From: an uncultured Caldimonas sp.
GTDB lineage: Bacteria > Pseudomonadota > Gammaproteobacteria > Burkholderiales > Burkholderiaceae
Assembly: GCF_946480305.1 (NCBI RefSeq)
Contig: NZ_CAMLJQ010000033.1
Location: 1-49,552 of the forward strand
Direction of reading: 5' to 3'
DNA: 49,552 nt
A model generated the notes under the pieces. That model saw nothing but the letters and a program-made list of their open reading frames with translations. It did not search any database and was not told the origin of the DNA. Positions 1-9,210 of the stretch are shown here, one piece after another (the stretch's first letter is position 1; each line of letters starts with the position of its first letter). The translations under genes and the position numbers were made by a program.

Positions 1-87
1 AACTGTCTGCTTCGCCAAAACCGACAGGGCACCGCGCAGCGGGGCCGGGATGCGCGGCATCCGTTGATGCGAGGAGGACGCACATGA
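1..87 (+). CDS. ftsW: FtsW C-terminus (partial), lipid II polymerase/divisome
   Basis: Reading frame 1 is open from the window edge and ends at TGA 85-87, giving a basic tail that finishes HPLMRGGRT. Short basic tails with an RGG motif are typical of beta-proteobacterial FtsW, and ftsW precedes murG in this cluster. The stop overlaps the murG start as ATGA, the same coupling used at the next two junctions. Only 28 residues are visible, so the assignment rests on position and tail style. Confidence 0.7.
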   Translation, partial: NCLLRQNRQGTAQRGRDARHPLMRGGRT

Positions 88-1190
88 GCCGGCACCTCGT
101 CATCATGGCGGCCGGCACCGGCGGTCACATCATCCCGGGCCTTGCGGTGGCGCATGAAATGCAGCGCCGCGGCTGGACGGTGAGCTGGCTCGGTACCACG
201 CAGGGCATGGAAAACCGCCTGGTGCCGGCGGCCGGCGTGCCGCTCGACACGATCGGCTTCAGCGGCCTGCGCGGCAAGGGCCTGATGCACACGCTGACCG
301 GCGGCTTCCGCATGCTCGCGGCCTTCGTCTCGTGCTGGCGCATCTTCGGCCAGCGCAAGGCCGATGCGGTGCTCGGCATGGGCGGCTATGTGTGCTTCCC
401 CGGTGGGGTGATGGCCGCCGCGCGCTTCCTGCCGCTGGTGCTGGTCAATGCAGACGCGGCCTTGCTGATGAGCAACCGCGCGCTGCTGCCGGTGGCCGAC
501 ATGACGGCCTTCGGTTTCGATGGCGCGGCGGCCACCGTCAACAAGCGTGCGGTCGTCACCGGCAACCCGGTGCGCGAGGAGATCGAAGAGATCCCCGTGC
601 CCGCCGAGCGCTTTGCAGGCCGTGAAGGCCCGCTGAAGGTGCTGGTCGTCGGTGGCAGCCTGGGCGCCAAGGTGCTGAACGAGACGCTGCCGAAAGCCTT
701 GGCGTTGATGCCGAAGGCGCAGCGCCCGCTCGTCACGCACCAGACCGGTCAGCTCAACCGCGACGCGGTCAAGGCGCTGTATGCGGCGCAGGGCATCGAC
801 CCGGACAACGGCGAGGTCGAAGTGCTGCCCTTCATCGACGACATGGCCCGCCGCCTGGCCGAGTGCGATCTGATCGTGTGCCGTGCCGGCGCCGTCACGG
901 TGAGCGAGTTGTGCGCAGCCGGCGTGGCGAGTGTGCTGGTGCCGTTGATCGTCAGCACCACCTCGCACCAGCGCGACAACGCGCTCTACATGGCGCAGCA
1001 CGGTGCGGCCCTGCATCTGCCGCAGGCCGAGCTGTCGCCCGAGAAGCTGGCGGAAACGCTCCAGGGCCTCGACCGGCCCGCGTTGCTGGCGATGGCCGAG
1101 AAGGCCCGCACATTGGCACGGCCACGCGCTGCAGCCAAGGTGGCCGACGAGATCGAGAAGCTGGTGAACAAGAAGGGAGGCGCGCAATGA
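84..1190 (+). CDS. murG: MurG, UDP-GlcNAc:lipid I N-acetylglucosaminyltransferase
   Basis: MurG adds GlcNAc to lipid I at the inner face of the cytoplasmic membrane, producing lipid II for peptidoglycan. The 368 residues have the family's normal length. The N-terminus [20 protein letters not shown] carries the glycine-rich GTGGHI loop; VVGGSLGAK starts the second Rossmann domain, and [11 protein letters not shown] is the GT28 donor-binding signature. GAGGAGG lies just upstream of ATG 84. The gene overlaps ftsW and murC by four bases each, so translational coupling within the dcw operon is expected. Confidence 0.97.
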   Translation: MSRHLVIMAAGTGGHIIPGLAVAHEMQRRGWTVSWLGTTQGMENRLVPAAGVPLDTIGFSGLRGKGLMHTLTGGFRMLAAFVSCWRIFGQRKADAVLGMGGYVCFPGGVMAAARFLPLVLVNADAALLMSNRALLPVADMTAFGFDGAAATVNKRAVVTGNPVREEIEEIPVPAERFAGREGPLKVLVVGGSLGAKVLNETLPKALALMPKAQRPLVTHQTGQLNRDAVKALYAAQGIDPDNGEVEVLPFIDDMARRLAECDLIVCRAGAVTVSELCAAGVASVLVPLIVSTTSHQRDNALYMAQHGAALHLPQAELSPEKLAETLQGLDRPALLAMAEKARTLARPRAAAKVADEIEKLVNKKGGAQ

Positions 1191-2602
1191 AGCACGCCGT
1201 CAAACACATTCATTTTGTCGGCGTGGGCGGCGCCGGCATGAGCGGCATCGCCGAAGTGCTGTTCAACCTGGGCTATACCGTCTCGGGCTCCGACCAGAGC
1301 GACAGCGCGACGCTGCGTCGCCTGGGCGCGCTGGGCATCAAGGTGATGATCGGGCACGAAGCGGCACACATCGAGGGCGCCGATGCGATCGTGACCTCGA
1401 CGGCCGTTCGTGGCGACAACCCCGAGGTGATTGCCGCGCGGGCCAGGCGCGTGCCGGTCGTGCCGCGCGCGGTGATGCTGGCAGAGCTGATGCGCCTGAA
1501 GCAGGGCATCGCCATCGCCGGCACGCACGGCAAGACGACGACCACCAGCCTGGTCGCAAGCGCGCTGGGCGAAGCCGGCGTCGACCCGACCTTCGTGATC
1601 GGCGGCAAGCTCAACAGCGCGGGCGCCAACTCGCGGCTCGGCACCGGCGAGTACATCGTCGTCGAGGCCGACGAGTCGGATGCGTCCTTCCTGAACCTGA
1701 TGCCCATCATCTCGGTCGTCACGAACATCGACGCCGACCACATGGAAACCTACGGGCACGACTTCGCGAAGCTGAAGGCGGCGTTCGTCGAGTTCCTGCA
1801 CCGCATGCCGTTCTACGGCGCGGCGATCCTGTGCGCTGAAGACGCCGGCGTGCGCTCGATCATCCCGATGATTTCGCGCCCGGTCATCACCTACGGTTTC
1901 GGTGAAGACGCGCAGGTCCGTGCGGTCGACGTGGAGGCGCGCGACGGGCAGATGCACTTCACCTGCCGCCGCCGCAACGGCGTCGCGATGCCCGACATGC
2001 GCGTCACGCTCAACCTGCCGGGCGAGCACAACGTGCTCAACGCGCTGGCGGTGATCGCGGTGGCGACCGAGCTGGAACTGCCCGACGCACCGGTGCAGAA
2101 GGCGCTGGCCGAATTCAAGGGCGTGGGCCGTCGGTTCCAACGTTATGGCGACCTGCCGTCAACCGATGGCGGGCATTTCACGTTGATCGACGACTACGGT
2201 CATCACCCGGTGGAGATGGCCGCCACGCTCGCCGCGGCGCGCGGTGCCTTCCCGGGCCGTCGCCTCGTTCTCGCATTCCAGCCGCACCGCTACACCCGCA
2301 CGCGTGACTGCTTCGAAGACTTCGTCAAGGTGATCGGCACCGCCGACTCGGTGCTGCTGGCCGACGTGTATGCGGCGGGCGAGCCACCCATCGTCGCGGC
2401 CGACGGCCGTTCGCTTGCACGCGCGCTGCGTGTGGCCGGCAAGGTCGATCCTGTCTTCGTCGACGACATCGCCGCAATGCCGCAAGCCATCGCCGATCAC
2501 GCGCGCAGCGGCGACGTGGTCATCGCGATGGGGGCCGGCTCCATCGGCGGGGTGCCTGCGCAGGTCGTCGATCTCTTGAAAGGGAAAGGACAACAGCCAT
2601 GA
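1187..2602 (+). CDS. murC: MurC, UDP-N-acetylmuramate--L-alanine ligase
   Basis: Cytoplasmic ATP-dependent ligase that adds L-Ala to UDP-MurNAc, the first amino acid of the stem peptide. The open frame extends upstream inside murG, but the start is ATG 1187, which overlaps the murG stop as ATGA and begins [20 protein letters not shown], the standard MurC N-terminus with its GVGGAGMSG loop. The ATP site is [11 protein letters not shown], and DDYGHHPVE is the conserved C-terminal motif. The length of 471 residues is usual. The next gene, ddlB, again overlaps by four bases. Confidence 0.97.
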   Translation: MKHAVKHIHFVGVGGAGMSGIAEVLFNLGYTVSGSDQSDSATLRRLGALGIKVMIGHEAAHIEGADAIVTSTAVRGDNPEVIAARARRVPVVPRAVMLAELMRLKQGIAIAGTHGKTTTTSLVASALGEAGVDPTFVIGGKLNSAGANSRLGTGEYIVVEADESDASFLNLMPIISVVTNIDADHMETYGHDFAKLKAAFVEFLHRMPFYGAAILCAEDAGVRSIIPMISRPVITYGFGEDAQVRAVDVEARDGQMHFTCRRRNGVAMPDMRVTLNLPGEHNVLNALAVIAVATELELPDAPVQKALAEFKGVGRRFQRYGDLPSTDGGHFTLIDDYGHHPVEMAATLAAARGAFPGRRLVLAFQPHRYTRTRDCFEDFVKVIGTADSVLLADVYAAGEPPIVAADGRSLARALRVAGKVDPVFVDDIAAMPQAIADHARSGDVVIAMGAGSIGGVPAQVVDLLKGKGQQP

Positions 2603-3555
2603 AACTCGATCTTGCGTCGATCGACGTGAAGGCACTCGGCAAGGTCGCCGTGCTGATGGGTGGTCATTCCGCCGAGCGCGAGGTGTCGATCATGTCGGGC
2701 ACCGGCGTGCTGAACGCGCTGAAGTCGCAGGGCGTCGACGCGTACGCGTTCGACCCGTCCGAGCGCGACCTGGGCGAGCTGAAGCGCGACGGCTATGCGC
2801 GCTGCTTCATCGCGCTGCACGGCCGCTATGGCGAAGACGGCACGGTCCAGGGTGCGCTGGAACTGCTGCGCATGCCGTACACCGGCTCCGGCGTGATGGC
2901 CTCCAGCATCGCGATGGACAAGATCATGACCAAGCGCATCTGGCGCTTCGAGGGCCTGCCGACGCCCGACTGGCGCATGGTCTCCAGTGCCGACGAAACC
3001 CGTGCCGCACTGGCCGCGCTCGGCGCGCCGATGATCGTGAAGCCGGCACGCGAAGGCTCGACGATCGGCTTGACCAAGGTCACCAGCGTGGAGCAGTGCG
3101 ACGCCGCGTTCGCGCTGGCCGCGCAGTGCGACCCGGAAGTGCTGTGCGAGGAGTTCATCGACGGCGACGAGACCACCTGTCCGGTGCTCGGTGAAGGGGC
3201 CACCGCCCAGGCGCTGCCGGTGATCCGCATCGTCGCACCCGAGGGCAACTACGACTACCAGAACAAGTACTTCACCGACGTCACGCAATACCACTGCCCA
3301 AGCGGCTTGCCCGAGGCCGAGGAGCGCGAGATCCAGCGCATCGTCGTGCAGGCATTCCGCACGCTGGGCTGCAGCGGCTGGGGGCGTGCCGACGTGATGA
3401 TCCGTCGCTCCGATCGCAAGCCCTTCCTGCTGGAGGTCAACACCTCGCCGGGGATGACCGGCCATTCGCTGGTGCCGATGTCGGCGAAGGCCGCGGGCAT
3501 CAGCTACGAGCAACTGTGCCTGTGGCTGCTGTCGCAGGCAGCGTTGAAGTTGTGA
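2599..3555 (+). CDS. ddlB: D-alanine--D-alanine ligase
   Basis: ATP-grasp enzyme that makes D-Ala-D-Ala for the peptidoglycan stem. The 318 residues begin with a short leader and then [16 protein letters not shown], the Ddl N-terminal motif; [13 protein letters not shown] and [11 protein letters not shown] are the ATP-grasp lid and binding segments, and [17 protein letters not shown] is the C-terminal substrate motif. It is translationally coupled to murC (ATGA) and ends 13 bases before ftsQ. Its dcw position supports the ddlB name. Confidence 0.96.
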   Translation: MKLDLASIDVKALGKVAVLMGGHSAEREVSIMSGTGVLNALKSQGVDAYAFDPSERDLGELKRDGYARCFIALHGRYGEDGTVQGALELLRMPYTGSGVMASSIAMDKIMTKRIWRFEGLPTPDWRMVSSADETRAALAALGAPMIVKPAREGSTIGLTKVTSVEQCDAAFALAAQCDPEVLCEEFIDGDETTCPVLGEGATAQALPVIRIVAPEGNYDYQNKYFTDVTQYHCPSGLPEAEEREIQRIVVQAFRTLGCSGWGRADVMIRRSDRKPFLLEVNTSPGMTGHSLVPMSAKAAGISYEQLCLWLLSQAALKL

Positions 3556-3568
3556 GGCATATCGTCTG

Positions 3569-4339
3569 ATGCAAGACCCCGCCGCCACCCCGCTGGACAT
3601 CCGGCTGATGAACGTGACCGCCGCCGTGCTCTACACGGTGGCGGCGGTCGCGTTCGTCTGGCTGGCCGTGTCGTGGGTGACGCGCTGGCCGGTGTTCGCG
3701 ATCCGCGCGGTGCGCATCGATGGTGACGTGGCGCGCAACAGCGCCACCACGATCCGTGCGAACGCGGCGCCCAAGCTCGCCGGCAACTTCTTCACGATCG
3801 ACCTTGGCCGCACGCAGCAGGCGTTCCAGTCGGTGCCGTGGGTGCGGCACGCCTCGGTGCAACGCGTGTGGCCCGACCGGCTGGCGGTGAAGCTCGAAGA
3901 GCACCGCCCGGCCGCATTCTGGGGCGAGAACAAGCTGGTGAACACGTTCGGTGAGGTGTTCGAAGCCAACCTCGGCGACGTCGAGGACGACAACCTGCCG
4001 ACGCTGCACGGGCCGGAAGGCAGCGCCGTGCAGGTGCTGCAGTTGTACGGACCGCTGAACGACCTGGTCGCGCGGCTGGACACGCGGGTCAACCGGCTCA
4101 CGCTGTCGGCGCGCGGTTCGTGGCACGCGGACCTGGACAGCGGCGCCAGGCTCGAACTCGGCCGGGGCGACGCACCGGAGGTGCTGGCACGCGTGGAGCG
4201 CTTCATCGCGACATGGAACCAGGTGATCGCACGCTACCCCGGCCCGCTCGAATACGCCGACCTGCGGCACCACAACGGCTATGCGGTGCGCATCAAGGGC
4301 ATCACGACCACCGTGCCGGAGTCAAGAAGGATTAACTGA
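3569..4339 (+). CDS. ftsQ: FtsQ, divisome bitopic protein
   Basis: FtsQ recruits FtsB and FtsL and links early and late division proteins. The 256-residue product has a short cytoplasmic N-terminus, one membrane helix at about residues 15-36 and a periplasmic region. That region begins with a POTRA domain (about 40-110: FAIRAVRIDGDVARNSATTI onward), followed by the FtsQ beta domain with WPDRLAVKLEEHRPAAFW. It sits between ddlB and ftsA, as in other proteobacteria. The start ATG 3569 is the one closest to the membrane helix that keeps a normal length. Confidence 0.95.
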   Translation: MQDPAATPLDIRLMNVTAAVLYTVAAVAFVWLAVSWVTRWPVFAIRAVRIDGDVARNSATTIRANAAPKLAGNFFTIDLGRTQQAFQSVPWVRHASVQRVWPDRLAVKLEEHRPAAFWGENKLVNTFGEVFEANLGDVEDDNLPTLHGPEGSAVQVLQLYGPLNDLVARLDTRVNRLTLSARGSWHADLDSGARLELGRGDAPEVLARVERFIATWNQVIARYPGPLEYADLRHHNGYAVRIKGITTTVPESRRIN

Positions 4340-4346
4340 GGGCAAC

Positions 4347-5576
4347 ATGGCCAAGGAATACAAGGATCTCGTCGTCGGCCTCGACATCGGCACCGCCAAG
4401 GTGATGGCGGTCGTGGCCGAGGTGCTGCCCACCGGCGAGCTGCGGGTCGCGGGGTTGGGCGTCGCGCCGTCGCACGGTTTGAAGCGCGGCGTGGTGGTCA
4501 ACATCGACGCCACCGTGCAGTCGATCCAGCAGGCGCTGAAAGAGGCCGAGATGATGGCCGACTGCAAGATCACGCGCGTCTACACCGGCATCACCGGCAG
4601 CCACATCCGCGGACAGAATTCCACCGGCATGGTGATCGTGCGCGACAAGGAAGTGACGCCGATCGACGTGGCCCGCGTGGTCGAGACCGCCAAGGCGATC
4701 AACATCCCGAACGACCAGAAGCTGCTGCTGGTGGAGCCGCAGGAGTTCGTGATCGACGGCCACGAGGTGAAGGAGCCGATCGGCATGAGCGGCGGCCGAC
4801 TCGAGGTGAAGGTGCACATCGTGACCGGCGCGCAGAGCGCGGCCGAGAACATCGTGAAGTGCGTGCGCCGCTGCGGGCTGGAAGTGGAGCAGCTGGTGCT
4901 GAACCCCAGCGCCTCGGCGGCCGCGGTGCTGACCGAGGACGAGAAGGATCTCGGGGTGGCGTTGGTCGACATCGGTGCCGGCACCACCGACGTGTCCATC
5001 TTCACCGACGGCGCGATCCGCCACACCGCGGTGATCCCGATTGCTGGCGACCTGATCACCAGCGACATCGCGATGGCGCTGCGCACGCCGACCAAGGACG
5101 CCGAGGAGATCAAGGTCGACTACGGCGTCGCCAAGCAGCTGCTGGCCGACCCGGAAGAACAGGTCGAAGTGCCGGGCCTCGGCGACCGGGCGCCGCGCAT
5201 GCTGAGCCGCCAGGCATTGGCTGGCGTGATCGAGCCGCGCGTCGAAGAGATCTTCTCGCTGGTGCACCAGGTCATCCGCGAGAGCGGCTACGAGGAGCTG
5301 CTGTCGTCCGGCATCGTGCTGGCCGGTGGCTCGGCGGTGATGCCCGGCATGGTGGAGCTGGGCGAGGACATTTTTCTGAAACCCGTGCGCAAGGGCATCC
5401 CGACGTATTCAGGGGCCCTGTACGACATGGTGGCCAATCCGCGTTCGGCCACCGTGATGGGATTGCTGGAGGAGGCGCGCCTGGCGCGTGTACGCGGGCA
5501 CCGGGCGGCTCAACAGGCCGGCTCGGTGCAGACGCTCTTTGGCCGAGTCAAGGATTGGTTCATAGGGAATTTTTGA
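4347..5576 (+). CDS. ftsA: FtsA, actin-like divisome membrane tether
   Basis: FtsA binds ATP and anchors FtsZ to the membrane. The open frame runs upstream into ftsQ, but ATG 4347 is the start: it follows GAGGGCAAC by proper spacing and begins MAKEYKDLVVGLDIGTAK, the phosphate-1 motif. DIGAGTTDVSIF is phosphate-2 and VLAGGSAVMPG the adenosine motif. The 409 residues end with GRVKDWFIGNF, the C-terminal amphipathic membrane-targeting helix. The gene starts 7 bases after the ftsQ stop. Confidence 0.97.
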   Translation: MAKEYKDLVVGLDIGTAKVMAVVAEVLPTGELRVAGLGVAPSHGLKRGVVVNIDATVQSIQQALKEAEMMADCKITRVYTGITGSHIRGQNSTGMVIVRDKEVTPIDVARVVETAKAINIPNDQKLLLVEPQEFVIDGHEVKEPIGMSGGRLEVKVHIVTGAQSAAENIVKCVRRCGLEVEQLVLNPSASAAAVLTEDEKDLGVALVDIGAGTTDVSIFTDGAIRHTAVIPIAGDLITSDIAMALRTPTKDAEEIKVDYGVAKQLLADPEEQVEVPGLGDRAPRMLSRQALAGVIEPRVEEIFSLVHQVIRESGYEELLSSGIVLAGGSAVMPGMVELGEDIFLKPVRKGIPTYSGALYDMVANPRSATVMGLLEEARLARVRGHRAAQQAGSVQTLFGRVKDWFIGNF

Positions 5577-5659
5577 AAACCGCCCGGGCAAAGCACCCGT
5601 TCGGTTCCGTTTTGGTTTTGTGTGTGCAAGGCAACTGCTAGCGACGAAGGAGGTCCAAC

Positions 5660-6868
5660 ATGCCTATTGAGATGATCGAGGAATTCAATCTGGGCACCCA
5701 GATCAAGGTGATCGGGGTGGGTGGCGGCGGCGGCAACGCCGTCGAGCACATGATGTCGCACGGCGTTCAGGGCGTCGAGTTCATCGTGGCCAACACCGAT
5801 GCGCAGGCGCTCAACCGCTCGGCTTCGCACAAGCTGATCCAGCTCGGCACCACCGGCCTCGGCGCCGGCGCCAAGCCGGAAGCGGGCAAGGCGGCCGCTG
5901 AAGAGGCCGTGGACCGTATCCGCGAAGCCATCGATGGCGCGCACATGCTGTTCATCACCGCCGGCATGGGCGGCGGCACCGGCACCGGCGCGGCACCCGT
6001 GATCGCCCGCGTGGCGAAGGAGATGGGCATCCTGACCGTCGGCGTGGTCACCAAGCCGTTCGAGTTCGAGGGCGCGCGTCGCATGAAGCAGGCCGACACC
6101 GGCTTGTCGGAGCTCGAAGCCAACGTCGACTCGCTGATCGTGGTGCTCAACGAGAAGCTGCTCGAAGTGCTGGGCGACGACGTGACGCAGGACGAAGCGT
6201 TCGCGCAGGCCAACGACGTGCTGCGCAACGCGGTCGGCGGCATCAGCGACATCATCCACATCCCCGGCCTCGTGAACGTCGACTTCGAAGACGTGAAGAC
6301 GGTGATGAGCGAGCCCGGCAAGGCGATGATGGGCACCGCCACCGCGTCCGGCCCCGACCGCGCGCTGAAGGCGGCCGAGGCGGCCGTGGCCTGCCCGCTG
6401 CTCGAAGGCATCGATTTGTCCGGCGCGCGCGGCGTGCTGGTGCTGATCGCCGCTGCCCGCAGCACCTTCAAGCTGGCCGAGAGCCGCAATGCGATGAACA
6501 CCATCCGCCGCTACGCCGCCGACGATGCGCACGTGATCTACGGCACGGCATACGACGACAGCCTGGGCGACCAGCTGCGCGTGACGGTGATCGCCACCGG
6601 CCTGTCGGCGCAGACGCGCCGCCAGCAGGCGCCGATCAGCGTGGTGCATTCGCAGCCGGCGCTGCGCACGGGCACGGACAACATCCCGGTGTTGAACAGC
6701 CCCGTGAACGGCCCGGCCCACGGCCATCACCACGACTACAGCGGCCTGAACACGCCCAGCGTCTGGCGCTCGGGTCGTACGCAGGCGGCGGCGAAGGTCG
6801 ATGCGCTGGCGAGCAACGGGATGGACGAGATCGAGATCCCGGCCTTCCTCCGCAAACAAGCTGATTGA
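5660..6868 (+). CDS. ftsZ: FtsZ, tubulin-like division GTPase
   Basis: FtsZ polymerises into the Z ring. The 402-residue product has the GTP signature GGGTGTGAAP, the N-terminal GVGGGGGNAVEHM loop and the T7-type segment with NVDFEDVKTVM. A variable linker rich in G, H and Q (about 320-385) precedes the conserved C-terminal peptide, DEIEIPAFLRKQAD, which binds FtsA and ZipA. A strong Shine-Dalgarno, GAAGGAGG, lies at 5645-5652. The 83-base gap after ftsA leaves room for a separate promoter, but I see no consensus one. Confidence 0.98.
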   Translation: MPIEMIEEFNLGTQIKVIGVGGGGGNAVEHMMSHGVQGVEFIVANTDAQALNRSASHKLIQLGTTGLGAGAKPEAGKAAAEEAVDRIREAIDGAHMLFITAGMGGGTGTGAAPVIARVAKEMGILTVGVVTKPFEFEGARRMKQADTGLSELEANVDSLIVVLNEKLLEVLGDDVTQDEAFAQANDVLRNAVGGISDIIHIPGLVNVDFEDVKTVMSEPGKAMMGTATASGPDRALKAAEAAVACPLLEGIDLSGARGVLVLIAAARSTFKLAESRNAMNTIRRYAADDAHVIYGTAYDDSLGDQLRVTVIATGLSAQTRRQQAPISVVHSQPALRTGTDNIPVLNSPVNGPAHGHHHDYSGLNTPSVWRSGRTQAAAKVDALASNGMDEIEIPAFLRKQAD

Positions 6869-6904
6869 GCCGACGCAGAGCTACTGCGCGGACGGATCTG
6901 CCGC

Positions 6905-6944
6905 CTGTGGTCCTCGCCGTACGGGTGTACGGCTGTGGTCCTCG
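6905..6944 (+). repeat. 12-bp direct repeat flanking a 7-bp hairpin downstream of ftsZ
   Basis: The 12-mer CTGTGGTCCTCG occurs at 6905-6916 and again at 6933-6944. Between and overlapping these copies is a perfect inverted repeat, GCCGTAC (6916-6922), loop GGGT, GTACGGC (6927-6933). No T tract follows, so a classic intrinsic terminator is unlikely. The hairpin could slow transcription or stabilise the 3' end of the ftsZ mRNA. Function is unknown. Confidence 0.5.
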
Positions 6945-7006
6945 GCAGCACCTCCGGCCGCTCGCGACGCTCATCATCCGGCCCAATAGGCTTCGAGTTG
7001 CGCCAC

Positions 7007-7039
7007 TTGAGCGCAGGGTCTAACCCTGCTCAATAGAAT
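7007..7039 (+). promoter_or_regulatory. lpxC promoter region with near-perfect palindrome
   Basis: An imperfect palindrome spans 7007-7033: the left arm TTGAGC-gc-AGGGT and the right arm ACCCTGCTCAA pair over 11 bases with a two-base bulge. The next bases, 7034-7039, are TAGAAT, a good -10 box of the type seen before other genes here (TACAAT/TATAAT). A start point six to eight bases downstream would fall at or beside the lpxC ATG. The palindrome overlaps the -35 region, as an operator would. It has no T tract. Confidence 0.5.
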
Positions 7040-7046
7040 CGCGGAC

Positions 7047-7982
7047 ATGCTTCAACAACGCACCCTCAAGTCGCTGACGCGCGCCGTCGGCGTCGGGCTG
7101 CACAGCGGACAGCGCGTGGAACTCACGCTGCGGCCGGCTGCACCCGACACCGGCATCGTGTTCCGGCGCATCGACCTGCCCGTGCCGGTCGAGATCCCCG
7201 TCTCGGCGGCGGCGGTCTCGGACACGCGCATGGCGTCGACGCTGTCGGCCGGCGGCGACCCGGGCTCGCCCAAGGTGCACACCGTGGAGCATTTGATGTC
7301 CGCCTGCGCAGGCTTGGGGCTCGACAACCTGTATGTCGACATCACCGCCGAAGAAGTCCCGATCCTCGACGGCTCTGCAGCCTCCTTCGTCTATCTTTTG
7401 CAGAGCGCCGGGATCGAACTTCAAGGCGCACCCAAGCGCTTCCTGCGCATCAGGAAACCGGTGGAAGTGCGTGAAGGGGAGGGCCCGTCCCTGAAATGGG
7501 CCCGCCTCGATCCCTTCCACGGTTTCAAGCTTTCCTTCGAGATCGACTTCGACCACCCGGCCGTCGACCAGACCGGCCAGCAGGTGGTGTTCGATTTCGC
7601 GTCCGGCCGCTACACGCGCGACATCGCCCGCGCCCGCACCTTCGGCTTCACGAAAGACCTCGAAGTGATGCGCGCCCGCGGCCTCGCGATGGGTGGCAGC
7701 ATGGACAACGCCATCGTCGTCGACGACTACCGGGTGCTGAACGCCGAAGGCCTGCGCTACGACGACGAGTTCGTCAAGCACAAGATGCTCGACGCGATCG
7801 GCGACCTGTACATCGTCGGCAAGCCCTTGCTGGCCGCGTACAGCGCGTTCAGGTCCGGACACGCGCTGAACAACAAGCTGCTGCGTGCGGTGCTCGCCGA
7901 CGCGTCGGCCTACGAGGTGGTCACGTTCGAGAACGAACGCGAAGCGCCGAGCGGCTTCGCCCAACCGGCTCCCGCCTGGTGA
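7047..7982 (+). CDS. lpxC: LpxC, UDP-3-O-acyl-N-acetylglucosamine deacetylase
   Basis: Zinc deacetylase catalysing the committed step of lipid A synthesis. The N-terminus [20 protein letters not shown] aligns with E. coli LpxC. The zinc motif HTVEHL lies at residues 78-83. [12 protein letters not shown] carries the other zinc ligands, and SGHALNN contains the catalytic histidine. The 311 residues are slightly longer than E. coli's. I see no Shine-Dalgarno before ATG 7047, and a -10-like TAGAAT lies only seven bases upstream, so the transcript may be leaderless. Confidence 0.97.
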   Translation: MLQQRTLKSLTRAVGVGLHSGQRVELTLRPAAPDTGIVFRRIDLPVPVEIPVSAAAVSDTRMASTLSAGGDPGSPKVHTVEHLMSACAGLGLDNLYVDITAEEVPILDGSAASFVYLLQSAGIELQGAPKRFLRIRKPVEVREGEGPSLKWARLDPFHGFKLSFEIDFDHPAVDQTGQQVVFDFASGRYTRDIARARTFGFTKDLEVMRARGLAMGGSMDNAIVVDDYRVLNAEGLRYDDEFVKHKMLDAIGDLYIVGKPLLAAYSAFRSGHALNNKLLRAVLADASAYEVVTFENEREAPSGFAQPAPAW

Positions 7983-8002
7983 GCTGAAGGGGTACCGACA
8001 CG

Positions 8003-8188
8003 ATGTTCCCCGTCGTGCGGGTGCTCATCCTGCTGCTGATGCTGGCGTCGATCGGTTGTTTCGGCGCGTACCTCGTCACGAAGCAGAAGCGCTATTTCCG
8101 CATTGGTGTGGTCATCGTCAAATGGACGGTGATCGCCGGGCTGGTGTTCTTCGGCGTGTTGTTCATCGAACAGCTGGCCGGTTTCTAG
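8003..8188 (+). CDS. Small two-helix membrane protein, conserved-type hypothetical
   Basis: A 61-residue protein with a membrane helix at about residues 4-24, a short basic loop (TKQKRYFR) and a second helix at about 33-55. GAAGGGG precedes ATG 8003 at good spacing and the gene follows lpxC by 20 bases, so it is probably cotranscribed. Loop charge suggests the KQKR segment faces the cytoplasm. I do not recognise a family; a role in the envelope is inferred only from topology and position. Confidence 0.75.
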   Translation: MFPVVRVLILLLMLASIGCFGAYLVTKQKRYFRIGVVIVKWTVIAGLVFFGVLFIEQLAGF

Positions 8189-8191
8189 AGC

Positions 8192-9052
8192 TCACGACCC
8201 TTCGCGTTCCAGCACCTCCGCCAGCGCCTGCGCCCACGGGCCGAACGCGTAGGCGTCCATGCCCAGCACGCCGAACGTCACGTGGTCGTGTATGCGCACC
8301 GGCGCGTGCTCGCGGCCGCCTGCACCGGCCGGCGCGTAGAACGGCAGCCAGTGTTCATCGGTCGGGTGCATCAGCGCCGCGTGCGGCGCCTGTCGGCGGT
8401 AATCGAACAGCGCTTCCCAGTCGCGCGCGGACGACCGCTCGTGCACCCAACCACGGAATTCTGCCGACTCCCTGCGTTCGGGCATGCCTTCGACCGGGCC
8501 ACCGAGCGACAGCAGCCGCAGGTTGTGCGTGATGCTGCCGGTGCCCAGCACCAGCACGCCTTCATCTGCAAGCGAGGCCAGCGCCTCGCCCACCGCGAAC
8601 TGAGATGCTGGCGGCGCAAACGGCACCAGCGAAAGAGGCAACACCGGGATCGTCGGCTCGGGCCAGAGATGCATCAGCGCTGTCCAGATGCCGTGATCGA
8701 GACCGCCCTCGTCGAGCACCCGGGTGCTCATGCCGGCCGCGTTCAACCGCGCAGCCACCTCAGGTGCGAGTTCGGGGGCGCCCGGCGCGTCGTAGCGCAG
8801 GTCGAACAGCGCCTGGGGGAAGCCGCCGAAGTCGTGCACCGTGTGGTGCCGCGCGGCGCCGAGCAGCACGGGCTGGCGCGTCGCCGTGTGGGCCGACACG
8901 GCGAGGATGGCCTTCGGGCGGCCGAAGTGCGCGTCGATGGCGCGACCGAGCCGGCCGAAGAAGGTGCCGGTGACACCGGGCTCCAGCGCGATCATCGGCG
9001 AGCCATGCGAGACGTACAGCGGGGGCATCGAGCGTGTGTCCATGCCACCCAT
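8192..9052 (-). CDS. DODA-type extradiol ring-opening dioxygenase (YgiD family)
   Basis: The 286-residue protein belongs to the LigB superfamily of extradiol aromatic dioxygenases, class III, YgiD/4,5-DOPA dioxygenase branch. Visible motifs in order: YVSHGSPM with the first metal histidine (about residue 16), AVSAHT with the second, the VHDFGGFP segment typical of the family, GLDHGIW and LGTGSITHNLR. Members cleave catechol-type rings using Zn or Fe; the physiological substrate is usually unknown. Starts at Met1, Met4 or Met9 are all possible. A perfect palindrome lies 37-53 bases upstream. Confidence 0.88.
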   Translation of the reverse strand: MGGMDTRSMPPLYVSHGSPMIALEPGVTGTFFGRLGRAIDAHFGRPKAILAVSAHTATRQPVLLGAARHHTVHDFGGFPQALFDLRYDAPGAPELAPEVAARLNAAGMSTRVLDEGGLDHGIWTALMHLWPEPTIPVLPLSLVPFAPPASQFAVGEALASLADEGVLVLGTGSITHNLRLLSLGGPVEGMPERRESAEFRGWVHERSSARDWEALFDYRRQAPHAALMHPTDEHWLPFYAPAGAGGREHAPVRIHDHVTFGVLGMDAYAFGPWAQALAEVLEREGS

Positions 9053-9088
9053 TGCAGCACCGGCTGCGGTGCCCGGCGTTGAGCCGGC

Positions 9089-9105
9089 TTGAACGCAGCG
9101 TTCAA
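9089..9105. promoter_or_regulatory. 17-bp perfect palindrome, TetR-type operator candidate
   Basis: TTGAACG-CAG-CGTTCAA has perfect 7-base arms around a three-base centre. It lies in the 158-base divergent gap between the dioxygenase (starts 9052, minus strand) and the FtsX-like permease (starts 9211, plus strand). This geometry and size are typical of dimeric TetR/AcrR-type repressors. No such regulator is encoded nearby, so the binding protein would act from elsewhere. Confidence 0.45.
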
Positions 9106-9210
9106 TGGCGACGCAGGCAGCGCGTCGATTAATGCACGGTTAAGAAAGCCCCCCGGTTTGTCGCCGCGTTGGGCTTGCGCTACCGTGCCGGCTTCAGCTT
9201 GCAGTGCCCC

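Noticed and set aside
986..2140. A 384-codon frame antisense to murC
   Set aside because: Shadow of murC with R/H/V-biased composition and no motifs.
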